The notes under the pieces are model-generated. The model saw only the letters and a list, made by a program, of their open reading frames with translations. It was not told the DNA's origin and made no database searches. The position numbers were made by a program, and so were the translations under genes. A stretch of 64,000 bases of DNA from Phascolarctobacterium faecium DSM 14760. Lineage in GTDB: Bacteria > Bacillota > Negativicutes > Acidaminococcales > Acidaminococcaceae. Location of the stretch: NCBI RefSeq assembly GCF_003269275.1, contig NZ_QLTS01000001.1, positions 434,001 to 498,000 on the forward strand. The letters run 5' to 3'. Of the stretch, positions 43,248 to 51,862 are shown one piece after another (the first letter of the stretch is position 1; every line of letters starts with the position of its first letter).

Positions 43248-46019
43248 TTTGTCTGCGCTGTAACTTTCACCATTAGCAGCCAGCATGGTGACACTGCTGT
43301 TGCCGCTGAACTCGTGCAGAACCGAAGCCTTGACATAAACATCACCTCTGCTGAAGGCTTTACCGGCCACAATACCTAAACGACCGATAAAGCTGTTAAG
43401 ATCGTCATAAGCCACTTTTACACCTTTATTACTAATGTAATCATAGCCGTCGATACGACCAAAAGTCAGCTGAGCCTGCGGCTCAAAATAAACATTATTA
43501 CCGCCGTCAAAACGTTTGCTATACTCAACACCTATCGAAGTCGCATCGGTCGAATAATCGCCCTGATCGCTGTATTTACCATAGATATCCATATCACCAT
43601 AAATACGGCCGCGTTTAACTACAATGTCTAAAGCGCTGTTATCTTTGCCCTGCAACGTTCCATACAAACTTACAGCTCCAATTTTGTTCTTGCCGCTGCC
43701 GCTGGTATAATTCAGGCTGCCGTCGCTGTATTCGTAGGCAGCGCCCACAAGCCAGTCACCAGCCTGAGCGTCATAACCAAACTGATAAGTTTTATATTTA
43801 TTAGTAAATTCATCGCCGCCCAGCTTACCGCCGAACATTCTTGCCCAAACACCGTTATCGGCGCCGCTCTGCAGCTCGCCTAAACGCTGGCGCAGCGTAC
43901 CGTTACCTTCGACCCAGGCGCCGTAAGCAACCCGATGACTGCCGGACATAACATCCACGCTGTTGACGTTAGTTTTACCAAGCGAACCGATTACCCAATC
44001 ATATTTGCCATCATTTTCCTTATCTGCCAGGGTAATATCAAATTCGTACAAGCCATTAGCATAAACAGAATCTGAAACGGCAAACTTGGTATCAGCCGCT
44101 GCTCCCTTTACCAAAACCGCATGGTTTCTTGCCGCAGCCTCCAACCCGCCAGTCGAAACGATTTTAATAGCATTAGTGCCGGCCGCAGAATTTTTATCAA
44201 TAGTCAGCTTGTCGCTGTAACTGCCGCCACCGTCAACAGCACCTGCGTTCATTACAAAGGTTCCGTCTGCAGCAGTCATATTATCAACCTGCAGGCTACA
44301 GTAACGCCCGCTGTCGGCAGTCATATTGACTACTGAGCCTTTGCCTACCGTAAGGTCGGTGAGCGAAGAATTGCCCTTCATATCCCAATAAGAGCCATTG
44401 GTAAATTGCAAATCATTGATACTGCCCTCTGTCTTATAGCTTCTGCCAGAAAAATAGGACTGCGCCGTATCAAAATTTATTTTTACCGTTCCGTATGTTA
44501 ACTCATGGGCACTGTTATACATCGCACTGGAACCAACAGTGCCTTCCAGCTTGACGTCATTACCACCGGCCATGTTGACTTCCACCTTGCCGCCTTCAGC
44601 AATCATGGCCGCGCCAAGATTACCGTTTTTAACAGTCAAGCCTTTGGCAAAAGCAACTTCCGCATCGGTACGGCTGTAAATGCCATACATCTTGGTATTG
44701 CTGTTCCCGGCATGGGTGGTCGTTGTAATCCTCGCATCATCGGCAAAAGCTACTTTACTGTGTTCCTGGGCATAAACGCCGTACATAACGGAGCCGTCAT
44801 TCTCACCGCCTACAGCGATGTCCGCCTTGCCCGCAACCTTCACTTCGCCCAAAGAATTGGCTTCTATTCCTTCAACATACCTTCCGTTGCCCTGAGCATC
44901 AATTTTTAAATCGCCCTGGATGTTTATCGTACCCTTACCATTTAATTCAATACTGGTAATGTCAGCCCCTACGGACCTGGCTGTAATCGTTAAATCCCCA
45001 TACTCTGTTGCAGATTCCCATTGTCTCACACCACGAACGTCAGTGTTGTTTGCCGTGTTAGAGGTAAGGGTAAGTTCAGTATCGCCAAAACTACCCGTAA
45101 CACCGGTGCTGTCTATGTTAATGCCATAAACATTATATTCGCCCAATATTTCTATCTTAGTACTGTCACTGACATTAGCTGAATCGTGCTCACCCATCAG
45201 GTATATCCCTGAACCGGAACCATTCACTGCTTTGCCATAGATAGCCAGGTTTTTGACCTGCAAAGTATTGATATCACCAGAATAATTTAAGTTATTGGCT
45301 CTGATGCCATCGACACCGGCAGCTTCCAAATGTATGTCCAGGTCACCCGCCAGCTCCATTTTAGAACCATTGTACAAAGTAACACCGGCAGCATAATCCA
45401 TCTGCTGCATTACATTATCTTTATTGATATTGACTGTTAAATCTCCGCCTTTAATACTGGCTTCACTGCCAGTACCAGCGCTGGATCCATCAACAAAAAC
45501 ACCATTGGCATAACTTTCAGCAGCATTACTGTTTATCGTAATCACAGAGCCGATATCTGTTCCTAAATCTACTTTCCCCTGCGTCTCGACACGCAGGCCA
45601 TGGCGCCAGGCCTGAGCTTCGCCGGACTGATTATTCGTGCCAAGTCCGTTAATAGTCAGCTCGATACCCTTTTTAGCGTCCAATTTTGATACGCCGTCCA
45701 CAAAAATACCGTTATAACCATAAGTGTCCCCAGCATCCGACAGCGTAACCGTCACCCGTTCAGTAGCCGTTGTCGTATTATTTCTGCCATAAGTATAAAT
45801 GCCGGCGCAGTTTTTTCCCGGATCATCCATGGTAATCGTGATTTTATCGTAAGTTGCGCCCCAAGTTCCTGTACTTAAAGTATCAGTACCGGTATAATCA
45901 GATGCCCAGGCTGCGTTGTCCCCCCCGAATGTGCAAACATACGCGGTGCTTGCAATAATCAACGATTGCAGTACTTTCTTACGTAATTCACTGTTTTGTT
46001 TTTGATTATATTTCTGCAT
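43098..46019 (-). CDS. autotransporter with outer-membrane beta-barrel (type Va), 973 aa
   Basis: A signal peptide (Lys/Arg start, LQSLIIASTAYV core, likely cleavage after AWA) precedes a long passenger (about 35-700). The passenger is rich in Gly, Asn, Thr and short beta-strand repeats, as in a right-handed beta-helix. The C-terminal autotransporter barrel (about 705-973) starts at GVWARMFGGKLGGDEF and ends GANVGFRYSF, with the terminal Phe that the Bam complex recognises. No protease triad or obvious adhesin motif was seen, so it is probably an adhesin or surface-structure protein. The ATG at 46019 follows GGGAG; the longer frame to 46055 is rejected. It lies 114 bases after the second autotransporter gene and may be co-transcribed with it. 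Confidence 0.9.
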   Translation of the reverse strand: MQKYNQKQNSELRKKVLQSLIIASTAYVCTFGGDNAAWASDYTGTDTLSTGTWGATYDKITITMDDPGKNCAGIYTYGRNNTTTATERVTVTLSDAGDTYGYNGIFVDGVSKLDAKKGIELTINGLGTNNQSGEAQAWRHGLRVETQGKVDLGTDIGSVITINSNAAESYANGVFVDGSSAGTGSEASIKGGDLTVNINKDNVMQQMDYAAGVTLYNGSKMELAGDLDIHLEAAGVDGIRANNLNYSGDINTLQVKNLAIYGKAVNGSGSGIYLMGEHDSANVSDSTKIEILGEYNVYGINIDSTGVTGSFGDTELTLTSNTANNTDVRGVRQWESATEYGDLTITARSVGADITSIELNGKGTINIQGDLKIDAQGNGRYVEGIEANSLGEVKVAGKADIAVGGENDGSVMYGVYAQEHSKVAFADDARITTTTHAGNSNTKMYGIYSRTDAEVAFAKGLTVKNGNLGAAMIAEGGKVEVNMAGGNDVKLEGTVGSSAMYNSAHELTYGTVKINFDTAQSYFSGRSYKTEGSINDLQFTNGSYWDMKGNSSLTDLTVGKGSVVNMTADSGRYCSLQVDNMTAADGTFVMNAGAVDGGGSYSDKLTIDKNSAAGTNAIKIVSTGGLEAAARNHAVLVKGAAADTKFAVSDSVYANGLYEFDITLADKENDGKYDWVIGSLGKTNVNSVDVMSGSHRVAYGAWVEGNGTLRQRLGELQSGADNGVWARMFGGKLGGDEFTNKYKTYQFGYDAQAGDWLVGAAYEYSDGSLNYTSGSGKNKIGAVSLYGTLQGKDNSALDIVVKRGRIYGDMDIYGKYSDQGDYSTDATSIGVEYSKRFDGGNNVYFEPQAQLTFGRIDGYDYISNKGVKVAYDDLNSFIGRLGIVAGKAFSRGDVYVKASVLHEFSGNSSVTMLAANGESYSADKDYGNTWLEVGIGGNITLGKNFELYGDVERSFGGDVTKNWGANVGFRYSF

Positions 46020-46063
46020 CGAACCAATCTCCCTAAATTGTTTTATAAATCGCATCCGCTTTA

Positions 46064-46082
46064 CCCCGCTCTAAAAGCGGGG
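46064..46082 (-). other. GC-rich hairpin between the two autotransporter genes
   Basis: CCCCGCT and AGCGGGG pair around a five-base loop. On the minus strand no T-tract follows (GTAAAGCGG), so it is not a normal terminator. It could stabilise or process a shared transcript, or act with a factor. Confidence 0.5.
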
Positions 46083-46128
46083 CTGATAACATAATTTTTT
46101 AAAATAATTTTATATCTTCATTGCCGTC

Positions 46129-46283
46129 CTGCCTTAGAAGCTGTAACGGAAGCCTACGTTGGCTCCCCAGTTTTTAGTTACGTCACCGCCAAAACTGCGT
46201 TCCACATCACCGTACAGCTCAAAGTTTTTACCTAAAGTGATATTGCCTCCGATGCCTACTTCGAGCCAGGTATCGCCGTAATC
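46129..46283 (-). repeat. near-identical 155-base repeat, copy 2 (autotransporter 3' end)
   Basis: This is the second copy of the repeat at 43093-43247. Four substitutions in 155 bases separate the copies. At most one or two change a residue, and the last 47 amino acids of the two proteins are almost the same. Confidence 0.9.
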
Positions 46284-48521
46284 AAAATCATTACTCAAAG
46301 CAGCACCGTTCCTATCTTGCATACTTGCACTGCCGTCCCCATAAAATTCATGCAGTACAGAAACTTTAGTATAAATGCAGCCTTGTTCCAGTTGCTTGCC
46401 GACAGCTATCCCTAATCGTCCAACTAAAGAATCAATACCTTCATTAGCAACAGCAATATTTTTAGATGTACCATAACTGTTGCCATTGATATGCCCATAA
46501 GTGAACTGTGCCTGGGGCTCAAAAAACATTCCGTTTTTCTGCGCAATCCGTTTGTTATATTCAACACTCAACGAAGTTGCATCAGTTTCATAATCGCCGC
46601 TGTCAGGATACTGAATGAAGGTATTGATATCGCCATAGATACGACCGTGTTTCAATATGATATCCCAAGCAGCACCATCATTTTGCTGTAAGGTACCATA
46701 CAGACTCAAAGCTCCGATTTTATTCTCACCGCTGCTGCCGCTGCCTTTAACATTACCCTGCGTATATTCATACGCCGCACCGACTTTCCAGTTTCCCGCC
46801 TTTATATCATAACCAACCTGATAAGTATGATATTTATCACTGAAACCGTTTCCATCCAACTTACCCCCAAAGATGCGTGCCCATGCTCCCTGCTCAGCGT
46901 TCTGATGCAGTGCACCCAAGCGGCTGTGCAGATTACCATTGCCGTTGACCCAGGCATAATATAAAGGTGCATTTGCCCCTGCTACCGCCAGTGCGTCACC
47001 AACAACCCTGCTGTCCAAATCTCTGACGTACCAGTTCTTCTGTCCGCCTGCCACAGCAGAATCAAGTACCGGCGTATATTCGTAAATACCGCCGCCATAA
47101 GTAGTTTCACCCACAAAGTCAGCATCACCGGTAACAGTAATAAAAGTATTTTCAGGCTTCAGCTCTTTCCCCACCAGCGAACTGATATTATTTATCGTTA
47201 TCCCATGAATGCCTTTATCAGAAGCGGCAACGGTTATTTTGTCACTGTCACTCCCGTCGTTATCAACAATAAAACTGCCGCCTGTACCAGTAAGCTTTTG
47301 AATAGCAAGAGTACTAAACGCACCCCGGTCACCGCTCAGATCGATTTTGCCGCCAGCAGCCGCATTCAGATCGGTAACGCTCGAAGTTCCTGTAAGACGC
47401 CAAGCTGCACCGTCCGTAACAGCAAGCTTAATAACTCCGTCATCATACAAACTTGTGCTGCCGTTAAAAACAGAGCCGGCAGTATTCAAGTTAACATTGA
47501 CCACCCCTTTAATATCACTTTCAATGTCACCGAAAATAACAACCTCATTAGCACCGGCTGCTGAACCCTGATTGATAGTTACAATACCTTCAGCGCTGGT
47601 ATCGCTGTTGCCCGCGGCAGAGATAGCCGTACCTCCTGCCGCATTGATGTATACTCCTTTTTGGAAATCGATCGAGCTGTCTTCAGTAACCGAGCTACCA
47701 TCAAAATAAGTGCTGACACCGTAAACGTAGCCTGTACCGGTCGCAGTTATTACGGCAGTATCTTCAAAAACTACCTTGCCGCCATTTAAAGCAGAAACCG
47801 TTTCTGTGTAGTCAGTACTTTGAGCCGCCAGTTCAGTTTGTTCTTTAAAAGTAATAACGCCCTCGGCATCAGCTACAACAGCCCTGGCATTCCCACCGCC
47901 AGCAGTAACTTTTATAAGATTTGCACCGCCGGTTTCACCAAGCGTTATCCGGCCTTTGCCTTCCGTATCGTCAATATATTTATGCGCCAGCAGACCCAAA
48001 GCGGCGCCGGTATCTGAACTGACTGTCAACTGTAGGGCTTTGCCGGTAACATTTATCTCAGCAGAACCAACTGCGATAACAGCATTAGACATGCCGTTTT
48101 GATTGACAAGCCCTGCGCCATAACCAAAACCGCCGTCCTGACCCTGTGTTGCATGCTGTGCCAGATCGGCAGCTTGCCCTATACCGTCTTTCCCAACAAC
48201 AGCCCGGACTGTCATATTGCTCAGAGAAATAGTTTTACCTGTCATATCACCGCTGGCGAAGATTTTTTCGTTATCGGTATAAGCAGAGTGATATTGGGAT
48301 ACATAAACATTTGATCCTTCATAGTTTTTACGAGCAGTATCCAGTTTACCGCCACTCTTATTTTGCTCTGCGTAAATTTCCAGACTGATAGGATTATTTA
48401 TGGCGCCAAAACCGCCGTCGGCCGCCCATACCTGGCTCGGCACAGCCACCCATGCCATTCCCATTACAGCCAGCGTTACTGCTGCTGCCAGCTGTTTTTT
48501 ATTACTTGTTTTCAAATACAC
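46134..48521 (-). CDS. autotransporter with outer-membrane beta-barrel (type Va), 795 aa
   Basis: The signal peptide (AAAVTLAVMGMAWVAVPS, cleavage likely after VWA) is followed by a passenger (about 32-520) of beta-helix character with many Gly/Thr/Asn repeats (GKITLGETGG-like). The barrel (about 525-795) starts GAWARIFGGKLDGNGF and ends GFRYSF. It resembles the barrel of the next gene over its whole length. No catalytic motif was seen. No ATG fits: the GTG at 48521 lies nine bases after AAGGAG and is chosen; a TTG one codon earlier is possible. It is first of the two tandem genes, and their passengers are not alike. Confidence 0.88.
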   Translation of the reverse strand: MYLKTSNKKQLAAAVTLAVMGMAWVAVPSQVWAADGGFGAINNPISLEIYAEQNKSGGKLDTARKNYEGSNVYVSQYHSAYTDNEKIFASGDMTGKTISLSNMTVRAVVGKDGIGQAADLAQHATQGQDGGFGYGAGLVNQNGMSNAVIAVGSAEINVTGKALQLTVSSDTGAALGLLAHKYIDDTEGKGRITLGETGGANLIKVTAGGGNARAVVADAEGVITFKEQTELAAQSTDYTETVSALNGGKVVFEDTAVITATGTGYVYGVSTYFDGSSVTEDSSIDFQKGVYINAAGGTAISAAGNSDTSAEGIVTINQGSAAGANEVVIFGDIESDIKGVVNVNLNTAGSVFNGSTSLYDDGVIKLAVTDGAAWRLTGTSSVTDLNAAAGGKIDLSGDRGAFSTLAIQKLTGTGGSFIVDNDGSDSDKITVAASDKGIHGITINNISSLVGKELKPENTFITVTGDADFVGETTYGGGIYEYTPVLDSAVAGGQKNWYVRDLDSRVVGDALAVAGANAPLYYAWVNGNGNLHSRLGALHQNAEQGAWARIFGGKLDGNGFSDKYHTYQVGYDIKAGNWKVGAAYEYTQGNVKGSGSSGENKIGALSLYGTLQQNDGAAWDIILKHGRIYGDINTFIQYPDSGDYETDATSLSVEYNKRIAQKNGMFFEPQAQFTYGHINGNSYGTSKNIAVANEGIDSLVGRLGIAVGKQLEQGCIYTKVSVLHEFYGDGSASMQDRNGAALSNDFDYGDTWLEVGIGGNITLGKNFELYGDVERSFGGDVTKNWGANVGFRYSF

Positions 48522-48864
48522 CAAAATCAACTCCTTAAAATTTGTTGAACAATATATTTCTTCGGCTGACGCCGCAGGAACCAAAGCTTTTGCCTGACTT
48601 CAATACGCTGTTTTTAAATCAATATTTTAAAACAAAAGTCATATTTAACTTGTTTTATATTGTATTTTTTAACTATTTTATATAATTCTTTAGTTATTTT
48701 ATCACAGATGTCCCCCCCGACAAGACACGAGAAGGCTATTTTTAAATTTTTTTCTGCGCCGCGTTATTACGCTCCGCGGCACTTGCGCTGCAGCGCAAGT
48801 GCGTGTACGTACTTCACCAGCAGCCCGGCGAAAACATCGAAAAAAAATAGCCTGCCAAAGCAGA
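48522..48864. other. non-coding island with nested palindromes
   Basis: This is 343 bases between autotransporter and XRE genes. The first 180 bases are AT-rich and should hold the autotransporter promoter, which I could not fix. Then AGGCTATTTTT (48733-48743) and AAAAATAGCCT (48842-48852) form outer inverted arms around 98 bases. That interior is GC-rich and holds a hairpin GCCGCG/CGCGGC (48758-48780) and a perfect 24-base palindrome at 48779-48802 (half-site GCACTTGCGCTG). No coding frame fits. Confidence 0.6.
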
Positions 48865-48868
48865 CTAA
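48846..48868 (-). terminator. terminator of the small XRE gene
   Basis: On the minus strand AGTCTGC-TTTG-GCAGGCT is followed by ATTTTTTTT. It begins at the stop codon of the XRE gene and shares its T-tract with the outer inverted repeat of the island. Confidence 0.75.
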
Positions 48869-49065
48869 ATTTTGATCATTATAGACACTTCAAATTCCAG
48901 CACCTGCTGCAACCGTGTCAGTACGGCCACAGTTGTGCTGACCTCGCCGCGTTCGATACAGCCATAGTGCTTGGCCGATAAGCCTACTGCTTCAGCGATC
49001 TGTTCCTGGGTCAGCTTTTTATTTAGCCGCGCTGTTTTCAGCTGCCGGCCTATATATTTTTGCAT
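48865..49065 (-). CDS. small XRE family DNA-binding protein
   Basis: This 66-residue protein is little more than one helix-turn-helix: IGRQLKTARLNKKLTQEQIAEAVGLSAKHYGCIERGEVS, read in two parts, then TTVAVLTRLQQVLEFEV. It is typical of stand-alone Cro/C1-type regulators. The ATG follows GGGAGGGA. It is divergent from the sigma-like gene across a 191-base gap that contains a perfect inverted repeat, a plausible operator. It ends at its own terminator. Confidence 0.85.
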   Translation of the reverse strand: MQKYIGRQLKTARLNKKLTQEQIAEAVGLSAKHYGCIERGEVSTTVAVLTRLQQVLEFEVSIMIKI

Positions 49066-49103
49066 GCTATCCCTCCCGCCATTATTTTAAGCAGTAAAGG
49101 CAT

Positions 49104-49138
49104 AAAATTAACACCTGATTGTATAGGGTGTTAATTTT
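49104..49138. promoter_or_regulatory. perfect inverted repeat between XRE and sigma-like genes
   Basis: AAAATTAACACC and GGTGTTAATTTT are perfect 12-base arms separated by 11 bases, in the middle of a divergent intergenic region. It is likely an operator for the adjacent XRE protein (inference). A leader hairpin on the XRE transcript is the alternative, as the XRE start is 38 bases away. Confidence 0.6.
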
Positions 49139-49256
49139 CGTCGCAAAAGTTTAGACTGTTTGTTGTTGCGCGCGACGTTTTACAGTATAGCCGGGTATCA
49201 TAAAATTATAGAGAGAACTGATCGTTATAAAAAATTTACCTGAACAGGCAGAGAGA

Positions 49257-49814
49257 TTGAAAGCATTGATAACCGCCGCCCAGGCTGGTGATAAAGCAGC
49301 ACTGCTGCAGTTATGCGCGGATTTTAAGCCGCTTTTAAAAAGCGAGGCCCGCCGTGAGATGTTTTACCGGTCGCTGGGAAAAGACGCAGAAGGTATCGCC
49401 GTTCTGGCCTTTATCGAGCTGGTTTTGCAGTATAAGGGCGCTGATTTTGAAAACTGGCCCGGACTGGCACGCTGTAAGGTGCATTTTGCTGTTTTTGACG
49501 CGATGCAGAAGCAGGGCAGAATTTGGGAAAACGAAACCCCGACAGATACGGACAGCGAAGCCGGAATCGCCCTGCTGGAGACAGGCTGTGCAGCAGGTGA
49601 GCGTCTGGACGAGCTGGCACGTTTTTTACTTTCACTGGAACTGCAGGAAGCGCTGCGGCAGTTAAGTGCAGAACAGAGGAAAATACTGACGCTGCTGTTT
49701 TTAGATGACCTGAAGCCGACCGAGGTGGCAGGACGTCTGGGCTGCACTGTACGCAACGTTACTAAGCACCGGCTAAAAGCACTTGATAAAATGCGGCAGC
49801 TTTTGGCGCATTAA
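49257..49814 (+). CDS. sigma-70-like RNA polymerase sigma factor / HTH protein
   Basis: This 185-residue protein has an N-terminal segment like sigma region 2 (ITAAQAGDKAALLQLCADFKPLL and WPGLARCKVHFAVFDAMQ) and a C-terminal region 4 helix-turn-helix (LSAEQRKILTLLFLDDLKPTEVAGRLGC, in parts, then TVRNVTKHRLKALDKM). Regions 1 and 3 are missing, so it is ECF-sized. There is no ATG or GTG near the start; TTG at 49257 is the only usual codon, with a weak GAGAG site before it. It is divergent from the small XRE gene and has a strong terminator. No anti-sigma gene is next to it. Its target promoters are unknown. Confidence 0.75.
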   Translation: MKALITAAQAGDKAALLQLCADFKPLLKSEARREMFYRSLGKDAEGIAVLAFIELVLQYKGADFENWPGLARCKVHFAVFDAMQKQGRIWENETPTDTDSEAGIALLETGCAAGERLDELARFLLSLELQEALRQLSAEQRKILTLLFLDDLKPTEVAGRLGCTVRNVTKHRLKALDKMRQLLAH

Positions 49815-49828
49815 GGATCAGGCAAATA

Positions 49829-49868
49829 AAAAACAGACATTCACGAAACGTGAATGTCTGTTTTTTTA
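49829..49868 (+). terminator. terminator of the sigma-like gene
   Basis: AAACAGACATTCACG and CGTGAATGTCTGTTT form a 15-base-pair stem with a three-base loop, then TTTTATTT. The 150 bases beyond it, up to the rplS terminator, show nothing I can name. Confidence 0.93.
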
Positions 49869-50028
49869 TTTAGACAACTGCAAATTGCTCAATTATTGCG
49901 GTAATGCTATTGATATTTCAGCCGCTACTTTTCAATAACTATTAAGTAAGATGCACATTTTTACTTACCTATATGGTAATGCTGTTTTTATCCATTATGG
50001 TAGAATTTATCTTGATTAAAATACAAAA

Positions 50029-50057
50029 AGACCCTTTCAGCTGAACTGAAAGGGTCT
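50029..50057 (-). terminator. rplS terminator
   Basis: AGACCCTTTCAG and CTGAAAGGGTCT form a 12-base-pair stem with a five-base loop. On the minus strand TTTTTGTATTTTAAT follows. Confidence 0.9.
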
Positions 50058-50087
50058 CTTGATTTACGATCTGTAATTTGATACCGA

Positions 50088-50429
50088 TTATCTGCGTTCG
50101 CGAATACGAGCAGCTTTACCGGTAAGGCTGCGCAGATAGTAGAGTTTTGCTCTGCGAACGATACCACGACGGGAAACTTCGATTTTCTCCAAACGTGGGC
50201 TGTGGATCGGGAATGTTCTTTCAACGCCTACGCCGTAAGAAATACGACGAACGGTGAACATTTCACGAACGCCGGCGCCGCTGCGTGCAATTACTACACC
50301 TTCGTACATCTGTACGCGTTCACGAGTACCTTCGACTACTTTTACATAAACTTTTACGGTGTCGCCTGCACGGAAGTCAGGGATGTCGGAACGAAGCTGT
50401 TCTTGTTCCAATACTTCAATAATATTCAT
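50088..50429 (-). CDS. rplS: 50S ribosomal protein L19
   Basis: This 113-residue L19 sits at the subunit interface. [31 protein letters not shown], read in two parts, opens it. [18 protein letters not shown] and [16 protein letters not shown] follow, and the tail is basic and ends ARIRERR. The ATG follows GAGGAGG. It is last in the conserved block but has its own promoter and terminator, so it can be expressed apart from trmD. Confidence 0.97.
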   Translation of the reverse strand: MNIIEVLEQEQLRSDIPDFRAGDTVKVYVKVVEGTRERVQMYEGVVIARSGAGVREMFTVRRISYGVGVERTFPIHSPRLEKIEVSRRGIVRRAKLYYLRSLTGKAARIRERR

Positions 50430-50501
50430 AATTTCCTCCTCGAATCATAGACGTTCATGTGCGAACACACCACAGCGGACCGTCCGTTTTACACAAATGA
50501 C

Positions 50502-50530
50502 ATTATATCATACTGTTCAATTAGTTGCAA
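50502..50530 (-). promoter_or_regulatory. rplS promoter
   Basis: On the minus strand TTGCAA (50525-50530), 17 bases and TATAAT (50502-50507). The roughly 65-base leader that follows contains short GGAC/GTCC and GTGTG/CGCAC hairpins. An L19-type autoregulatory leader is possible but not shown. Confidence 0.65.
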
Positions 50531-50553
50531 TTATTTTTTGAGCATTTTGACAG

Positions 50554-51126
50554 TTATTTTTCCCACCAGGCCTCACCGGCCAGCCGGTCTAAAATAATCG
50601 CAGCCGCAGAGCGCACACACAGGTGATTATAGTCGCAGGGACCATAAACAGGTTCAAGTACATAATCAAAACTGTTCATTGTTTCCTGTTCCATACCAAA
50701 GCCGGTGCCAAAAAGCAGCAGCAGAGGTTTATCACCGCAGTGCAGCAACTTTCGTACAAAGCCATAGGTCACTGTATTAGGATAGGTGCGGGCATCGGTA
50801 GTAATCGTAACCGGCGCCTGCCCCTCTATTTCAGTAACCGCGGCAATAGCCGACTCAATGCTGGACGTATAGGTTACACGTTCCAGCGCGTTGCTGCGGT
50901 CAGGATTATAGGTTTTGCCGTAACCATGCTGCCAATAGTCAGTTATCCTTTTGATGATTTCAGCCTGTACCTCCAGCGGATGGATCAAAAAATATTTTTT
51001 GACATCATAGGTGCGAGCGGTACGCGAAATATCGTGGATATCGAAGTTAGTGACGGCAGTAGCAATGACCTGCATATTTTTATTGTAAATAGGATAATGC
51101 ACCAGCCCCAGATAAAGGTTAGCCAT
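50554..51126 (-). CDS. SPOUT-type RNA methyltransferase (COG4752 family)
   Basis: This 190-residue protein is of the SAM-dependent RNA methyltransferase family that sits next to trmD in many Firmicutes. MANLYLGLVHYPIYNKNMQVI is the N-terminal block, and NFDIHDISRTARTYDVKKYF follows. LLLFGTGFGMEQETMNSFDYVLEP is the knot region with the SAM-binding GTGFG. The substrate is unknown. The ATG at 51126 overlaps the end of trmD and follows AGGTGA; the longer frame to 51195 is rejected. Confidence 0.88.
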   Translation of the reverse strand: MANLYLGLVHYPIYNKNMQVIATAVTNFDIHDISRTARTYDVKKYFLIHPLEVQAEIIKRITDYWQHGYGKTYNPDRSNALERVTYTSSIESAIAAVTEIEGQAPVTITTDARTYPNTVTYGFVRKLLHCGDKPLLLLFGTGFGMEQETMNSFDYVLEPVYGPCDYNHLCVRSAAAIILDRLAGEAWWEK

Positions 51127-51862
51127 TATTATCACCTGCGAGTTCCTGTTTGATTTCGTTAAGCAGCAACACATCCTCTTTGCCAAGCTCTGCAAGCAGA
51201 TCAGGCCTGTGCAGATAAGTAGCTTTAAGGGCTTCTTTACGGCGCCAGCGATTGATCAGAGCGTGATTGCCGTTACGCAGCACTTCCGGTACTTCCAGTC
51301 CTTCAAATTCCACCGGCCGGGTGTACTGAGGATATTCCAGCAGTCCCGTACTGAAAGAGTCTTCAACGGCACTGGCCATTTTTCCAAGCACGCCCGGTAT
51401 AAAGCGCGCTACAGCGTCCATAACTATCAGTGCCGGCAGTTCGCCGCCGGTAAGTACATAGTCGCCAATGGAAAGTTTTTCATCGACCCAGTTGAAGATC
51501 CGTTCATCGAAGCCTTCATAATGACCGCAGACCAGAATTAGATCCTGGCCGCTGCGGGCATATTCTTCAACGATATCCTGCTTTAATGTGCGCCCGCCCG
51601 GGCACATGGCAATAACCCTCGCTGCAGGCAGCTGCTGTTTGGCCATGCGGATAGCCGCTACCATCGGCTCTGGCTTCAAAACCATGCCGGCACCGCCGCC
51701 AAAGGGCGTATCGTCCACTGTACGGTGCCTGTCAGTTGCAAAATCGCGCGGATTGATGCAGCTGACTTCTACAAGTCCCGCATCGACGGCGCGTTTGATA
51801 ATGCTGTGACCAGCCGCTTGTTCAATTTGTTCAGGAAATAAGGTAATAAAGAGAAATCTCAC
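51119..51862 (-). CDS. trmD: tRNA (guanine37-N1)-methyltransferase
   Basis: This 247-residue SPOUT enzyme makes m1G37 in tRNAs to prevent frameshifting. It starts at GTG 51862, read (M)RFLFITLFPEQIEQ, overlapping the rimM stop (GTGA); the frame opens five codons earlier inside rimM. DDTPFGGGAGMVLKPEP near 55, LVCGHYEGFDERI near 107 and SIGDYVLTGGELPALIVMDA near 127 are the knot and active-site blocks. The order is rimM-trmD-SPOUT gene, then rplS. Confidence 0.96.
   Translation of the reverse strand: MRFLFITLFPEQIEQAAGHSIIKRAVDAGLVEVSCINPRDFATDRHRTVDDTPFGGGAGMVLKPEPMVAAIRMAKQQLPAARVIAMCPGGRTLKQDIVEEYARSGQDLILVCGHYEGFDERIFNWVDEKLSIGDYVLTGGELPALIVMDAVARFIPGVLGKMASAVEDSFSTGLLEYPQYTRPVEFEGLEVPEVLRNGNHALINRWRRKEALKATYLHRPDLLAELGKEDVLLLNEIKQELAGDNNG

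Noticed and set aside
46064-46082. hairpin between the autotransporter genes as an intrinsic terminator
   Set aside because: There is no T-tract on the minus strand, so termination is not supported; listed as a hairpin only.
50430-50496. L19-type autoregulatory leader before rplS
   Set aside because: Short hairpins are present, but I cannot match them to the known leader by eye; mentioned only with the promoter.
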